A stretch of DNA of 64,000 nt from Flaccisagitta enflata (GCA_965153355.1 OZ231127.1:68138001-68202000); one strand, 5' to 3'. Positions 33,228 through 47,472 are shown, numbered from the stretch's first letter. Notes: a model not told the origin generated them from the letters alone. A program made the numbers and translations.

Positions 33228-33283
33228 GGCAGACCAAAGGACGGAATAACAAAGTCTCTTATAGAGTCACGTTTCTGCGACTA
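33228..33283 (-). mobile_element. Family 1/2 hairpin element fragment
   Basis: Minus-strand remnant: gacaggcagaccaaaggacgg, then gagtcacgtttctgcgact, the family hairpin with one changed loop. Confidence 0.5.
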
Positions 33284-33828
33284 AAGAGAGAGTCAAAGAG
33301 AGAAAGAAAGAATGAGAAGAAAAAATGGAGAGAGGTCAAATCTTAGTACAAAATGGAAAAATCGTTGACATCTGAAGGGCAGATCGATCGACAAACAGAC
33401 ACACTGAACCTCTTATTCCAAGATTCGTCTAAATTAGTCGAGCTACAACGTTGTTTGAGGGGGAAAGGGGCCAGGGCTGTGATGATAACAAATCTCAATA
33501 AGCATTTTAACAGGGTCAATGATGCGGAAATAAACCATCATTAAAGGCCGAACATGATAACCAAAGAGATGGCAGGATGTAAAGACTAAAGAGTGTATTA
33601 AGTATCCATGAATTTGCTCAAACCGATATGAATGGCATAAACAACTTACTGAACAAAACATACATCGTGAAACTCACTATCATCGATTACATAAAAGCCC
33701 GTTAAAGTTGCAACCAACATCCACTCAAGTTTCATGAATGTTATACCAGCTTCATGAATGTCTTGATGTCTATCATGACGTTAATCAAACTTATAATTCA
33801 ATCTCTTCGTTGAATTCCGATGTATGAG

Positions 33829-33840
33829 AGAGAGAGAGAG

Positions 33841-33907
<67 letters not shown>

Positions 33908-33910
33908 CAC
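33829..33910. repeat. (GA)n followed by (CAGA)n
   Basis: Compound microsatellite. The preceding 33284-33828 shows no supported gene. Confidence 0.95.
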
Positions 33911-34004
33911 AGAGACTGTTCATGCTTCACTGACCCTGCCCAAATGTACCAAGTGCCTCTTCTACCGCCTCCGATACACTGTGTCCGACCTTGCTTGTAA
34001 CAGC

Positions 34005-34388
34005 TTGTTTAGCGACTCTATACGAGGTACAGTTGAACCCCACTCTAACGGATTTCAGGAGACCAACAATTTTTTTCTGATATAGGCGAACTTCTATCAT
34101 TGCCAACAAAGGAAAGAAAAGAAATTAACTTTGAGAGACCATGAATTTGCATCTGTTACAGGCGGAAATCCGTTGGTGGCGGGTCCGTTAGAGCGGGGTG
34201 CAACTGTATGTGCTTCTGTTGGTCCGTCTGCCCGTGCTTACGATAAACAATAGGTAGGTACTAGGTAGGTTTGTTATGCGATTTTTTGCTTAACGCGAAA
34301 TTGGTCCAAGTAGCGGTTTCTGGACATTACTTCCCCCACCCAATTGCAAGGGACTGGTTCTTGGTGGTGTATCCGGCCTTGTTGGGTT
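34005..34388 (+). mobile_element. Family 1 hairpin element interrupted by a MITE
   Basis: Starts near ttgtttagcgactctatacg and resumes after 34208 with gttggtccgtctgcccg, ending GTGTATCCGGCCTTGTT. The interruption is the 177-bp pogo-like MITE. Confidence 0.6.
34030..34206. mobile_element. 177-bp pogo/Tc1-like MITE with TA target duplication
   Basis: Inverted ends CAGTTGAACCCCACTCTAAC and the complement of CAGTTGCACCCCGCTCTAAC, flanked by TA at 34028-34029 and 34207-34208. The terminus resembles pogo/Tigger-type ends. No ORF. Confidence 0.8.
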
Positions 34389-34839
34389 TGTGCATGAACC
34401 GGTTGTTTAGATATCTCCTTGAACAGTGTACACACACACAATTCATCGACGCATAAATTTTGTCAATTTTCAGATAATTACTGATGAGTGTCGCATCTGG
34501 AAAGGGTTTTTCTCAGCCAGATATATCGGCTATTGTAATCTTAGATTTCCACTCCGCTGTCAGCAATTTATGGCTTTCTCTGTTGTCACTCGAAAATTTC
34601 TTCTCTTCTTCCTCTCCAAAGGTCGTCTTGTCTATATCTTTGTCACTGTCTCCCCCGATCAGTCTCTTGTTCTTCTCTGTCTCTAACTTTCAATCAGACT
34701 GTCAGTTTGTCCATAGGTCTGTCTATCAGTCTGTTTTCATGTCTGTCTGTATGTATGTTTTATTTTTCCTGTTTGTCTGTCTTTATTTTGTGCCGATGTC
34801 ACTGTTCTTGTTAGTCTAACTGTTTCTCTGCTTACAGGT

Positions 34840-35048
<209 letters not shown>

Positions 35049-35548
35049 ATTCTTTTTCTTCCTGTCTTTTTCCTCGAATGAATTATAGTGTATTTACACG
35101 AGATCTGATTGTTCCCGGCCATTAAATCATATCGATCCAAATCTTATCATAAAAGGCTTCTTCTTTTGGAGGCCGCTATTTTTCTTCGTCTCTGCCTTCC
35201 TGTTGAGTGTTTTTGAGTTGTGTAGGAATGTAGTTTTTGTGATGCCGATTTGTCTATTGTAGAAACTCACTATCTGATATGATCAATCTTCGTTTTACTC
35301 TCGAACGCACGTGCAGTTTTTCCAAGCCAATCACATTTCTAAAGACGCTTATATAATTCGATAGAAACGATCTGAAAAGAAAAAATGATCAAATGACAGA
35401 CACACACGCACTTACACGCACACATGTCACAGAAACATGTGGAATGTCACAAACACATGTCACAAACACATATCACAGTCACCGACAAACACACAGACAC
35501 ACACAGACACAGACAAACTCATAGACACAGATAGACAGACAAACAGTC

Positions 35549-35651
<103 letters not shown>

Positions 35652-36035
35652 CGCATGCTCGCGCACGCTTTCGCATGCGCAGGCACGAATGCCCACACAC
35701 ACGCACACACTTGCGCACGCACGCGCAGGCGTCATAAATTGAGTTACGAGTGTTGAGCTCAGGCGCGGAAGGCGGGAAAGCGGCGTTAAACTGCGGGCGC
35801 CTCTCAACACTCAGTTTATGTCAATCCCATTAATGAGCTCCTTATCCCGCACTATGGGCACAAATATATCGAGTTCTGTTCGTTCTGTAATACGGGCAGA
35901 AAAGCCTGTTGAAATGTGAAGACAATCATCCTCTTGCACAGTGGTCAGAGATTAATCAAAGGAAGCTGGTGGCACTGTGTAGATTTTTTGCATGCGCTTC
36001 TCGATATATTGTAATCGGCGTTGCTAGGCTGCATG

Positions 36036-36668
36036 TACTACCTAGGAAAAAAGTCTACGTTCACTTGAGGGAACAGTGCATTTATGCCAAAAATGTCAAC
36101 AAAATTGTTTCTTTTCATTGCAACAAAATTGTTTCTTTTCATTGGAATATCATTTGGTGTTCTGCCTAGGTTATGGATGCTTCCATTAGGCATTGTAACA
36201 ATTTGCTGTGCCTCAACATGAATTCTAACAAGATGTGTCACAAGAATTTTCGCGTAGCTTTTTATCACCCACTCAGTTGATATCACTCATTCTTCTCATT
36301 CAAGATGCCTAATTTTGACAAAGGTAATAAAAAACTGTGACATTGGGACTTAGTGGGATAATCTTATGCCAGTGCATGAAAAATATCCATTATAACTAAC
36401 AAAATGTACCAGGACAATAACTTATTTCTGAGTTGGCAACAGCCCTCACAAAAACTGATTTGATTATTTTTTACTACATTTTCCAAAAAGGTATGTCATG
36501 TTAAAATCGCTCATTTCCAAACGGTTAAAGCCACAAGATTGGGATTAATCCCAAATGATAGATCTTTCAAAGTAGTTTCTGAATCTCACCAATTTTTTTT
36601 ACTTTTCTTAGCTAGAAGTGTAGTAATTGATTCTTGTAGGTGAACGTAGACTTTTTTCCTAGGTAGAA
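36036..36668. mobile_element. 0.63-kb inverted-repeat element (CTACCTAGGAAA ends)
   Basis: Both ends read CTACCTAGGAAAAAAGTCTA then CGTTCAC in inverted order. The interior carries ttccaaacggttaaagccacaagattgg, a dispersed motif. Related to the element at 47473-48088. Target duplication not clear. Confidence 0.7.
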
Positions 36669-36726
36669 CCTCACAATAGACGACACTCAGTCTATGTCAA
36701 TACCATAAATGAGCTCCTCTTTTCTA

Positions 36727-37605
36727 CAGTATGTTTTTTCTGGAATGCACCAAAAGTAACCTATATATCTCTGCTCCTGAGCACCGTAGCCAGATGCAGA
36801 TTGCACTATTGGAAAAAGCATGAAAAACTATTTAAGGATGTTTTAAGATGCGTCCTCTCATCTCTATAAGAGGGTCTGTCGGTCCGTCCGTCCGTCCGTC
36901 GGTCCGTCCGTCCTTCCGTCTGTTACGCAAGTGCAAAAACCGCGTTTCTCGGCTGTTTTTGGCCACAGTGAGATCCTATACTGATACAAATGATCAACCA
37001 ACATGTTTTGAGAGCCTCCTTAACAACTAAGTCATTTCATGCCTCTGTTCGTCCATCTGTCTCTCCATATACGTCACATGATCAATACACGCAGAGACAC
37101 AGCCCGGACGCATCGTTGCCTGGTCGGGCTTGTTTTCTGCTATTCACATCCATCATGAAATTGCTCTACCACACCACCAGCAAAAACACTGAAATCTCCA
37201 ACACCCGGGAATTGACTATTTTATTCTCCTTACAAAAAATGTCTAAAGGTTTAGGAGGTCTAATAACTGAGAATTATGGGGCGGACTAAATTATGATACA
37301 GATTTATTCTAAAGTTTGTCCAGTAAATCATAGGGATGCCCCATAATTGTTTTCTATTTGATCTACTGAACCTCTTGGTCTTCTTCAAAAAGAGAATGAA
37401 ATTGCCAATTTCTGGGTGTTGGAGATTTCCATGCTTTTGCCATTGTTATGGTAGAGCAATTTCATGATGAATGTTGATATCAGAAAAAAACATATTTAAA
37501 ATAGTTTTTCACGCTCTTTCCAATGGTGCAATCGGCGTCTGGCTATGATGCTCAGGAGCAAAGATATATAGGTTTCTTTTGGTGCATTTCAGAAAAAACA
37601 TACTG
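36727..37605. mobile_element. Palindromic MITE (CAGTATG ends) containing a nested hairpin element
   Basis: Outer inverted ends begin CAGTATGTTTTTTCTGRAAT (36727 and 37605). Inner blocks around gaaattgctctaccac (about 37155-37225) and gtggtagagcaatttc (about 37385-37465) are also inverted. The family 2 element at 36844-37136 interrupts the left arm. Confidence 0.75.
36844..37136 (+). mobile_element. Hairpin element family 2 (nested)
   Basis: TTTTAAGATGCG-tcctct-CATCTC start, CTATAAGAGGGTCTGTC, GTCC/GTCG repeats, and end CCGGACGCATCGTTG...GCTTGTTTT. Same family as 22994-23272. Confidence 0.75.
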
Positions 37606-38093
37606 AATGGGTAAAATTTTGATGGGTCCTGTTGCATTTTAGCATATCGGTCACTATCACTTTGGTCATTGAATGAATAATTTAGGTATGAATTTTGCAT
37701 CGATCTACCTGAATAGGTTGTGCAGGAATGCTTGATAGGAATAATTAGCACCTTGAAATTCGAGGTACAAATTAAGCAAAATACTTGATCTGCACGCGAT
37801 TTTACCAATTTGTTAACTTTAACCTATGTACTGGCTTTGGGTTAAGTCCTTAAACTAAGTTGCACCACGCTACTCTGTTGGAAGGCAGTGATGAAGTTAA
37901 AAACAGATAGAAGAAAACAAAAAGAATCTACATCAGTTGTTATACTCACACATACCAAAAGAAAAAAAAACTCTTTCCATGAAAGAAAGGAAAAAAAAAA
38001 TCGGAGTAAGAAAATAGAGGAAAAAAGTGAAAATGGAGATGGAAAAAGAGGTTAAAGCTGGGTAAAGAAGGAGGCGCGACCGCGAGCAAACAT

Positions 38094-38132
<39 letters not shown>

Positions 38133-38244
38133 AGAAGAAAATTGGAAAGACAAACAGAAGAAATCACGCAACTGACATCTGCAAGTGGCATCTACATGGG
38201 TATCACTATCAGCCCAGTGAGTGGCATCTACTTGAGTGACATCT

Positions 38245-38290
<46 letters not shown>

Positions 38291-38784
38291 GTTAGACAGA
38301 CAGACGTGCAGACGTGCAGACGTGCAGACCAGGTTTTGAACATCTGACATGGATGGACCCATCTGTCCTACTACCCGGCCCGCCCCCACTATCGCTTTAT
38401 TTCTCCTATCGCTTTGTGTGTTTAATAACTCCTTTTTTCTTTGCGTTTCTGCCTATCCTTTAATTTGCCTTTGTTTTTTTTTGTTTAAGACCCATCGTAG
38501 TGGCGTAAAATCACGGTGTATCTCATAGATGCATTCACACTTATCTGTAAAGCAGGGGAAGGGAGCGGGAGGAAAGGGGAGGAGAATGGAGCAGAAAATG
38601 GCGAAAATGGCATATCGAGTCTGCAAATCAAAAATGAAATAGAAAACACAAAAGACAAGAGGACAAACCGTCGCGCATTTTTGCTCCTTTCATTGTCTTT
38701 TATTTGGCGGCATGCTTCAAGAGGGCATTAGTGAAGCTCCAAGAGGGCATTAGTAAACCTCTTCTTCGGACTTGAGTTAGGAGA

Positions 38785-38855
<71 letters not shown>

Positions 38856-39601
38856 ACAAAGTAGCATCAGGAACGACCATCTTCCTACTTAGTGGCATCT
38901 TGACGTGACATTGGCATGATAAACAAGTGCGCGACCGAAAACAAAGAGAGAGAGAGAGAGAGAGAGTCAAGATGGTCAGTGGTACCCGTGCCCTGCTTAA
39001 GTGGTCTGTGATTAAAGTTGAGGGAGGGAGCAGGGTAGAGGCCACAATGGGGTTAATGACCCATGCCTTTACATGTATGAGGAATTATCTGGTGTGAAAG
39101 CATACAGGTAGGTCATCGACCCCTTCGGTGCTGCTGTTCAAAAAGGGAGGGGAGGAAACAATTCAACTCTAGGAAATTGGATGTAGTAACTACTGAATAT
39201 AAACTCATCATACAAAATCGTAATTCAAGAGGTGAACTATTTCCCCAATACGCCTAATTGATGGTAAAGGCATATGTCTGTAAGCGAAGCTATTCAAAAA
39301 AACTAATTCTACATGGGTGAAATTTCGGTCATGTTTCTCCATCTTTGCTATGAAAAGTGAGTTGGATAAAAGTGAATAGTGGAAGATGGTGATCACTGAG
39401 ATGTAGGAACAGGTAAAAGAAGAAAGAATAGTTTTCTTGTTTCCAAAAGTTGCAACTCATCTCGGACGTTCATCTTGTATTTGTCTCACGGTTGAAAATC
39501 TGTCCAGCACGTAGAGAAGGGCGCAGGTTATGGAGCTGATGGACGAACAACCCAACAGACCGTAATCCAGCCTGGGAAACTGGGACGGCATTGGGTTAGA
39601 A

Positions 39602-39602
<1 letters not shown>
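37606..39602. other. No gene seen; four (GA)n tracts
   Basis: GA arrays at about 38096-38131, 38250-38286, 38789-38852 and 38946-38967. No convincing coding frame. Confidence 0.5.
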
Positions 39603-40155
<553 letters not shown>

Positions 40156-41097
40156 ACTAGCCTAGAGAGCTTGCGAGAGGAAGCGCTGGGCCTCTTTGGC
40201 TCTGCGCAATGCTCGCAAATTCAAAACGTTTGTTTGGATCCACAAATTTTCGAAGTCGAACGTCGCAACAAATTCCCCCCTTCCCGCCCCAATCTCTGTC
40301 TATCTGTCTGTCTGTCTGGGTGTCAGTCTGTCTGTCTGTCTGTCATACTGTCTGTGTGTGTATGTTTTTCGGAACAGATCCTTCCCGTATGTCAGATGGT
40401 GTTCTTGACTTGCCTGCCTCTTCTCTGTCTGTTTGTCAGCCTGCTCTTGTCCATCTGCCTGTCTAACGGTCTTACTCTGTTTTTAATAGATACAAAGATC
40501 CTTGCAGGCATTTCTGTTGATGAATATATAAAAGCTTATGGCAAACTTGGTGTATGTTTGATAAAACATTTGTAGTAAAAATTCCGTATTTTTCAATGAA
40601 AAAAAAAAGAGATACATACTCAAAAGGAGCACAAATTCTGCAGGCAAAAGAAAGAAAATGAGATAGAGAATGAGATTGTTCAAAAGCCATTCTTTTATTT
40701 GGTTGGTCCACTTAAATGATAAGCGTGACATAATCTGACAAGCGCCATACGATATGGACGAAGCGCCTTGATTTATGACCGCGAGGAATTTTCTAAAGCC
40801 GCTTCACTGCTTCACTATCTCTTTCTCTTTCTCTCTTTCTCTTTCCGGCTTTTCTCTCATCGTGAATGCCTGGGCCACTGTTTGCCACCCAAGGCGCATT
40901 GATAACCACTGTTAACCATAGACGCTTGATGACAAATTGTCACCTTTAGATACTTAATGGTGCGAAGATTGTGATATGTGGCTGTGTACCGCCATTAGCA
41001 ACATTAAACTGCAAATGTCATATTGATTACGACTGTATGAAATATCGGTCTGAATCATAGATTACAGATTACAGATTACAGTGGTAGTGTAAATAAC
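40156..41097. other. No gene seen
   Basis: Contains (TCTG)n near 40300 and a triple attacag near 41060. Only short unsupported frames. Confidence 0.4.
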
Positions 41098-41455
41098 AAG
41101 GCCGGATACACGGGCCAAGACGGTGCGCCGAGCGTTTTTTATTCATAGCTATCCCTAGCTCCATCAGACCTATCCCTAGCTCTATCAGACCATTCCTAGC
41201 TCTATCAGACCTATCCCGCCGGGCATTATTAATCCATAGCTATCCCTAGCTCCATCAAACCTATCCCTAGCTCTATCAGACCATTCCTAGCTCTATAAGA
41301 CCTATCCCGAGCTCTATCAGGCCTCTCCCGAGCTCTATCAGACCTTTCCCAAGCTTTATCAGACCTATCACCAGCTTTATCAGACCTATCCCCAGCTCTA
41401 TCAGACCTATCCTAAGACCTATCCGACCTATCACCAGCTCTATAAGACCTAACTG
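41098..41455 (-). repeat. Family 1 end fragment plus 20-bp minisatellite
   Basis: aacaaggccggatacacggg (family 1 end, minus strand) at 41098, then about 14 copies of ctatccctagctctatcaga. Confidence 0.8.
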
Positions 41456-41469
41456 TATGATTATATTAG

Positions 41470-42045
41470 TATCATTTATGATATATATGATATATGTATG
41501 ATATATATGATATATACGATATATATGACATATATGACATGTATGACATATATGATATAAATGATATATATGATAAATATGATATATATATATATGATAT
41601 GATACATGATATGATATATATGATATACATGATATGATATATATGATATGATAAATATGATATGATATGATATATGATATGACATATGATATGATATATG
41701 ATATGATACATGATATGATATATTATATGATATATTATATGATATATAATATGATATATGATATATGACAGGATATATGACAGTATATATGATATGATAT
41801 GATATGATACATATGATATGATATAAATGATATGATATATGATATGATATATGATATGATATATGATATGATATATGATAGAATATGATATGATATATGA
41901 TATGATATGATATATGATATATGATATGATATATGATATATATATGATATATAGGATATATATGATATGATGTATATGATGTATATGATATGATATATAT
42001 GATATCATTTATGATATATATCATTTATGATTTATTAGTATCATT
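41470..42045. repeat. (GATATAT)n-type AT-rich array
   Basis: About 570 bp of degenerate gatatatgatatgatat. The sequence is locally self-complementary (atatgatat/atatcatat) and could extrude as cruciforms. Confidence 0.95.
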
Positions 42046-42059
42046 TATGATGAACGAAA

Positions 42060-42176
42060 TGAGTTTTCTATTGATTTCAAACATTGTTAGCGATTTTTCA
42101 TTCGAGCGTGACCGACGGATGGATGGACGGACGGACAGAGCTTCTTATAGAGATGCTATGGCGCATCTAAAAATCA
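42060..42176 (-). mobile_element. Hairpin element family 2, 3'-end copy
   Basis: Minus strand: tttcattcgagcgtgaccg, GGAC repeats, CAGAGCTTCTTATAGAGATG, hairpin GATGC-tatg-GCGCATC, TAAAA. Confidence 0.65.
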
Positions 42177-42204
42177 TCCTAGCATATTTCTGAATCATTT
42201 CCAG

Positions 42205-42335
42205 TGATTTTTGCTTCTTTTCGAGATTTTCAACTCGAGCGTTACGTGACCGACCGACCGACCAACCAACCGACCAACCGACCGACAGACAGAGCCTCTC
42301 ATAGAGGTGCTATGGCGCACCTAAAAAGAGAAATT
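42205..42335 (-). mobile_element. Hairpin element family 2, second copy
   Basis: Same layout: gagcgttacgtgaccg, ACCGACCAACCG repeats, CAGAGCCTCTCATAGAGGTG, hairpin GGTGC-tatg-GCGCACC, TAAAA. The hairpin changed from GATGC to GGTGC with a matching change in the other arm. Confidence 0.65.
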
Positions 42336-42660
42336 GCCATTTCCTTTCAGAGCCAACTATGTGGCCCTTTAAACACACTGTGTGACGAAAACCTCTCAAC
42401 ATCTCTCATTATCTCATTAAAACCCCGGCATTGTGCTAGCTTTCTGTTTCTTTCTTGGAATTTCTTAGATTCTGGCGGACAGTGTCCCCTTGTTTCCTCT
42501 TCTATCTCTTCGCATCTCTGATTATCTCGCTGTAAACCCAGGCATTGCACTGTCTACCCGTTTTATTCCTTCCTTTCCTTCTTACTTGATCCTCTCTCCA
42601 CCACCACCCAACTCTCCAGTTTCAAATCTCTTTCATCCCCTGGGAATGAGGCATGGAATC

Positions 42661-42675
42661 AGAGAGAGAGAGAGA

Positions 42676-42754
<79 letters not shown>
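42661..42754. repeat. (GA)n microsatellite
   Basis: GA dinucleotide array with one AAGG interruption. Confidence 0.97.
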
Positions 42755-42757
<3 letters not shown>

Positions 42758-42839
42758 GGCGACGAGGTAGAAGTGAGAGGGGCCATAAGTTCAGCCGGAC
42801 GGTCAAGAAACCAGAATATCTGAGAGTCTGAGACTGGGT

Positions 42840-43060
42840 AGAGAGTAAGAAGACTTGAACTAGAGCGCGGAGACTGGAATTAGAGCATGGAGTCTTGAAT
42901 TAAGCAAGGAAACTGGAATTAGAGCAAGGAGGCTGGGATGAGAGTTAGGAGACAGGGATCAGGGCAAGAAGAGAGAAATGACAGCAAAGCGACTGAAATG
43001 AAAGCAAAGGAACTGAAATGAAAGCAAAGAGACAGAAATGAAAGCAAGCAGACTATAATG
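42840..43060 (+). repeat. Degenerate 20-bp minisatellite
   Basis: Repeats of gagcaaggagactggaatta and later gaaagcaaagagactgaaat. Confidence 0.7.
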
Positions 43061-43399
43061 AGTGTGAGGAGTGTGGAAGGACAGCAGAGAGACTTGTGTT
43101 GGAGTGGTAGTCTCCATGCTCCAGATTGTCCACTTGCTCATTACCGCAATCTTGAAGCGATCTGTCTTATCGCTCCCTCATTTGTCTTCGTCGCCGCTGG
43201 CATCTCTTCCGCCGCCAAAACCACCGTCACTATTCCCGCTGCCACTATTGCCGCTGCCACTATCGCTGCCGCCGCCACTAGTGCTTCTGCTTCTGCTGCC
43301 GCTGCTACTGCTAACGCCACCAACACCGCGGTGGAGGTTATGGGTGGATAAAGTCGAGATAGGCCAATGAGCTTGATAGGTGGTGGATTAGGGTCAGTG

Positions 43400-43475
43400 T
43401 GCACCGCCACCGCCATCGCCACCGCCACCGCCACCGCTACCGCCACCGCCACCGCCACCGCCACCGCCATCGCCA

Positions 43476-43507
<32 letters not shown>

Positions 43508-43565
43508 GCCACCGCCACCGCCACCGCCACCGCCACCGCCACAGCCGTCACCGCCACCGCCGCCA
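43400..43565. repeat. (CACCGC)n hexanucleotide array
   Basis: About 26 copies with rare ATC or ACC changes. It is open in several frames by composition only. A looser gccgct/cgccac stretch precedes it (43185-43330). Confidence 0.95.
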
Positions 43566-44464
43566 GGAGAGCGAAAGCATCTATTCGACCTATGAGACTT
43601 TTCGGATCGCGTTCACGCTGGACAAGAGACAAGCCTGACAGTCTCCACTACGCAATATTTTTTGAAAAAGCGTTAGAGTAATATCCACGAATTACAGAAC
43701 ATAGAGGGATGAGCAGTAAGTGGGATCATGAATATATGAGCGGATGAATGACTAAATGGATTGTTCGAGAAAATGTGGTAAATAGTAAGCACAGTATTTA
43801 AATGAGCGAGGGAACGAACGAAACAACGAATCAACAATTGCGTGAGCAAATCACACTCAGTGGCTAACGGTCAACTCAACCACGCACCTCAAAGTAGAAC
43901 GCCCTTTCGAAAAATCGTTTTCCTTCTAGGGATTCGCTGGCAGGACGATGCAAAGTAGGAGGAAGGAAGGGAAAGAGAAGGAAAAAGAAGAAGAAGAAGA
44001 AGAAGAAGAAGAAGAGCTTTTTCTCCCAGGCGACATTTCTTTGGGTTTCAAGATGAAGGATCCTGGGAGAACAAAAACAATTTCCAAAATGTAAATCAGT
44101 TTGCCCCTTATGGTTATTTATCTTTGGGAAAAGTCAGGGTTGACCGTCGTATGTAATGAATTGGCGATGCGTGGCATTGTTGAATTTATGTGGTCTCCTT
44201 AGATCCTTTTGACTGCCAAGAAAGGAAATGGCCATTGCAGCGGCCATTGCCAAGACCATTGCATCGTTGTTTTAGATGTTGTGGTTGTGGTTTTCGTTGT
44301 TGTTTTCATCGTCGTTTTAGCTGTTGTCCATTTTACAGTTCAACTTATTTTCTTACTTTTTTTTGCACTCTAACTGACTGAGTGGTTTAATGTTTTTCGT
44401 ATCAATAAAACTGTTGTTGTTGTTGTCGCTCATGATGTTTTCATATATTTTGCAAGTTTTAGAG

Positions 44465-44465
<1 letters not shown>
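43566..44465. other. No gene seen
   Basis: Contains (GAA)n at 43984-44015 and (GTT)n near 44290. No supported frame. Confidence 0.4.

Positions 44466-44528
<63 letters not shown>
44466..44528. repeat. (GA)n microsatellite
   Basis: Dinucleotide array; a GC-rich gacgccg run follows at 44730-44780. Confidence 0.95.
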
Positions 44529-44531
<3 letters not shown>

Positions 44532-44896
44532 AAAGAATAAAAATAGATAATAGAAATAAAATCGAGGTTTTTCTTTCTCTCTTTCTCTCTCTCTCTTGCG
44601 TCCAACATCTGATACAAGTAGAAAGAGAAAAAGAAGGGAATCTTGAGTTATGTCATCCAAAAAGGTTGGAAGAGAAAATCTCTTCCGTCCCTAATCTATA
44701 TTCAAAGAGGTCCGCCCGCAGCCGGGCTTTGACGCCGGCCCCGACGCCGCTGCCGGCGCCGACGCCGACGCCGCCCAGTGCCACATTTATGGGGTCAACG
44801 GCGCTGCCTCATAAACTCTGAACGCAGTCATTCTCCATTCGCCGGCCTCGGATAGCCGCTAGTTTTGTCGTTTTCGTGTTTATTGTCGTTTGTTGT

Positions 44897-45383
<487 letters not shown>

Positions 45384-45693
45384 TTGTTGTTGTTGATGCT
45401 AACATTGAAGATGATGATGATAACGGTATATTGATGACGAAAATATTATGATGATGGTGAATGACGATGATGATGAAGATTATCATTTTTGTAATAATAA
45501 CAATGATGAAAATGAAATCAATATTTCTTGTTGACATGAATCGTCGTTTTCGTTTTTGCCATTTGTGTCTGAGAATAAAATACCAAGCAATGGACTCTGC
45601 ATAATGACCCCATCGATTCTCTGCCATTCTCTGAAACCTTTCGTGCTCTTAGTCATTCCCACCTCTCTTTTTTATTTCTTTCCTTCTGTGCTT

Positions 45694-45805
<112 letters not shown>

Positions 45806-46084
45806 TAGAGTCAATATGACGGTTATTTCCTCTTTTTTTTTGCAGGACTTTTATAAACTGAAACTCTTTGTTCTTCCCTCCAGCTTTTCTCAACTCCATA
45901 TTTTCCAGCGAGAGACTCATTTTCTCTAATGTTTGCTCTTTTTTTTTTATTCCATTCTTGGAGTGTCTTTATTTTCTATCTTTTATCATTTTCTGTCCGT
46001 CTTCCCTTCCTTTCCTTTCTCTTTTCCCTTTTTCCGTCTTCTTCTTTTTCTCTTTTCCTTTTCTTTTCCTATTTCTATTTTTTA

Positions 46085-46735
46085 CCTTTTTGGGCAGCGG
46101 CCCCAAAATGGACGAAGTCCTGTAGGCCACAGGGGGAGTCTTTCTGTCTGTACGTTTGTCCATATGTCCATAAGTTCGCCCGTCCCCCCCAACCTCCCGC
46201 CCTATCCTCAGGGCTTTGTCTCCTTAGGGGCCTATTCTGACCCAAATTCTGCCAAATAGCCCAAATCCAAGCAATATGGCCCAAATTTATACAAGATGGC
46301 CCAAATCCACGCATAACTGCCCAAATCCAAGCAAAATGGCCCAAATCTGGCCAGAAAACCCCAATTCTTGCCAGAGGTCCATCATTTTGACCCCTTAGAC
46401 TTATAAAGCCTCCAATACCTAGTTTCTGACCAGATTTGGGCCATTTTGCTTGGATTTGGGCTATTTGGCAGAATTTGGGTCAGAATGGGCCCCAAAGGAG
46501 AACAGGTCGCCCAAGGGCAATATGTGGTCAGCGATACCCGTTGCCCTGCTTTGCTTGATTGTGAATTGGAGTGAGAGGAAGCAGGGCAGCGGCCCCAAAG
46601 GGGAAGAAGTCCTGTAGAACACAGGGGGACTTTCGTTTGTCCATTCGTCCGTCCATCCGTCAGACAGATTCCCCCTGTGTTCTACAGTACTTTGTCTTCT
46701 TTGGGGTTGCTGCCCTACTCCCCCTCAAGTTAAAT
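46085..46735. mobile_element. Hairpin family 3 cluster with inverted minisatellite
   Basis: Family 3 starts at 46085 (GGGCAGCGGCCCCAAAATGG) and 46583 (GGGCAGCGGCCCCAAAGGGG). A family 3 end on the minus strand at 46670-46730 makes 46583-46730 a short inverted pair. Between them, 46250-46360 repeats gcccaaatccaagcaaaatg, and 46430-46480 holds the inverted version. Confidence 0.7.
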
Positions 46736-46829
46736 CACATAATACTCAAGCAGGACACGGGTACGGCTGACCTCTTACTGTCTTTGGGCTGCTATTCTTT
46801 TTCTCTTTCTCTTTCTATTTCTTTTTGTC

Positions 46830-46975
46830 TTTCTTCTTCTTCTTCTTCTTCTTCTTCTTCTTCTTTTTCTTCTTCTTCTTCTTCTTCTTCTTCTTCTTCT
46901 TCTTCTTCTTCTTCTTCTTCTTCTTCTTCTTCTTCTTCTTCTTCTTCTTCTCCTTCTTCTCCTTCTTCTTCTTTT
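46830..46975. repeat. (TTC)n microsatellite
   Basis: Trinucleotide array with a few interruptions. Confidence 0.97.
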
Positions 46976-47103
46976 TCTCCTAGGGTCCATTGGCGACATC
47001 CTCCATCTCGTGTTTACTTTGTTATAATGTCATTTTCATTCTCTTTCAAACGTTTTCCCCTTTGGAACCATCAACCGGGCGACAATCTCTTTCTTGAAAC
47101 GGT

Positions 47104-47427
47104 TCAGATGATGAGAGAAAAAAAAGTATTTCCATTATTCCATGTGTAAATTATGCATTTAATGGGTGATAACGTTGAAATGTAAATAAAGTATGCAAGT
47201 CCCGCTTTTGTCATTACAGAGGCACCGGCGACGACGGCGACGGTCTTTATGTATTCAATAACAATACCATCATCTGCAGCATCATCTGCATTCATTTGAC
47301 GCAAAAGCAGGAAGACAGAACGCGTCGTGTACCGATTGATCGATCGGTGGATCCGGTTATTGACCATGCTGACGAACGGACTTAGGACAGGGGCTACAAG
47401 ACATCGCAAGTTAACATTGCTGAAAGA
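47104..47427 (-). CDS. Possible 3' exon of an unknown spliced gene
   Basis: On the minus strand, an excellent 3' splice site (tttctaatctttcag) lies just before 47427. The frame entered in phase 1 stays open for about 107 codons to a stop at 47104-47106. It reads NVNLRCLVAPVLSPFV at its start, holds an acidic stretch (NADDAADDG) and a hydrophobic segment (about TVAVVAGASVMTKAGLAYFI) that could be a membrane helix. The mid-part is GC-rich compared with its surroundings. No family is recognised and no partner exon was found, so this may be chance. Confidence 0.25.
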   Translation of the reverse strand, partial: SFSNVNLRCLVAPVLSPFVSMVNNRIHRSINRYTTRSVFLLLRQMNADDAADDGIVIEYIKTVAVVAGASVMTKAGLAYFIYISTLSPIKCIIYTWNNGNTFFSLII

Positions 47428-47472
47428 TTAGAAACAAGCATGATATGAGAGCTTTTTTGAATCCGCGTACGA

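Noticed and set aside
41472-42024. Two 180-residue Ile/Tyr/His/Ser frames
   Set aside because: Composition artefact of the gatatat array.
43141-43681. Ala/Val or Ala/Thr ORFs
   Set aside because: Reading of the (CACCGC)n array; no unique protein part.
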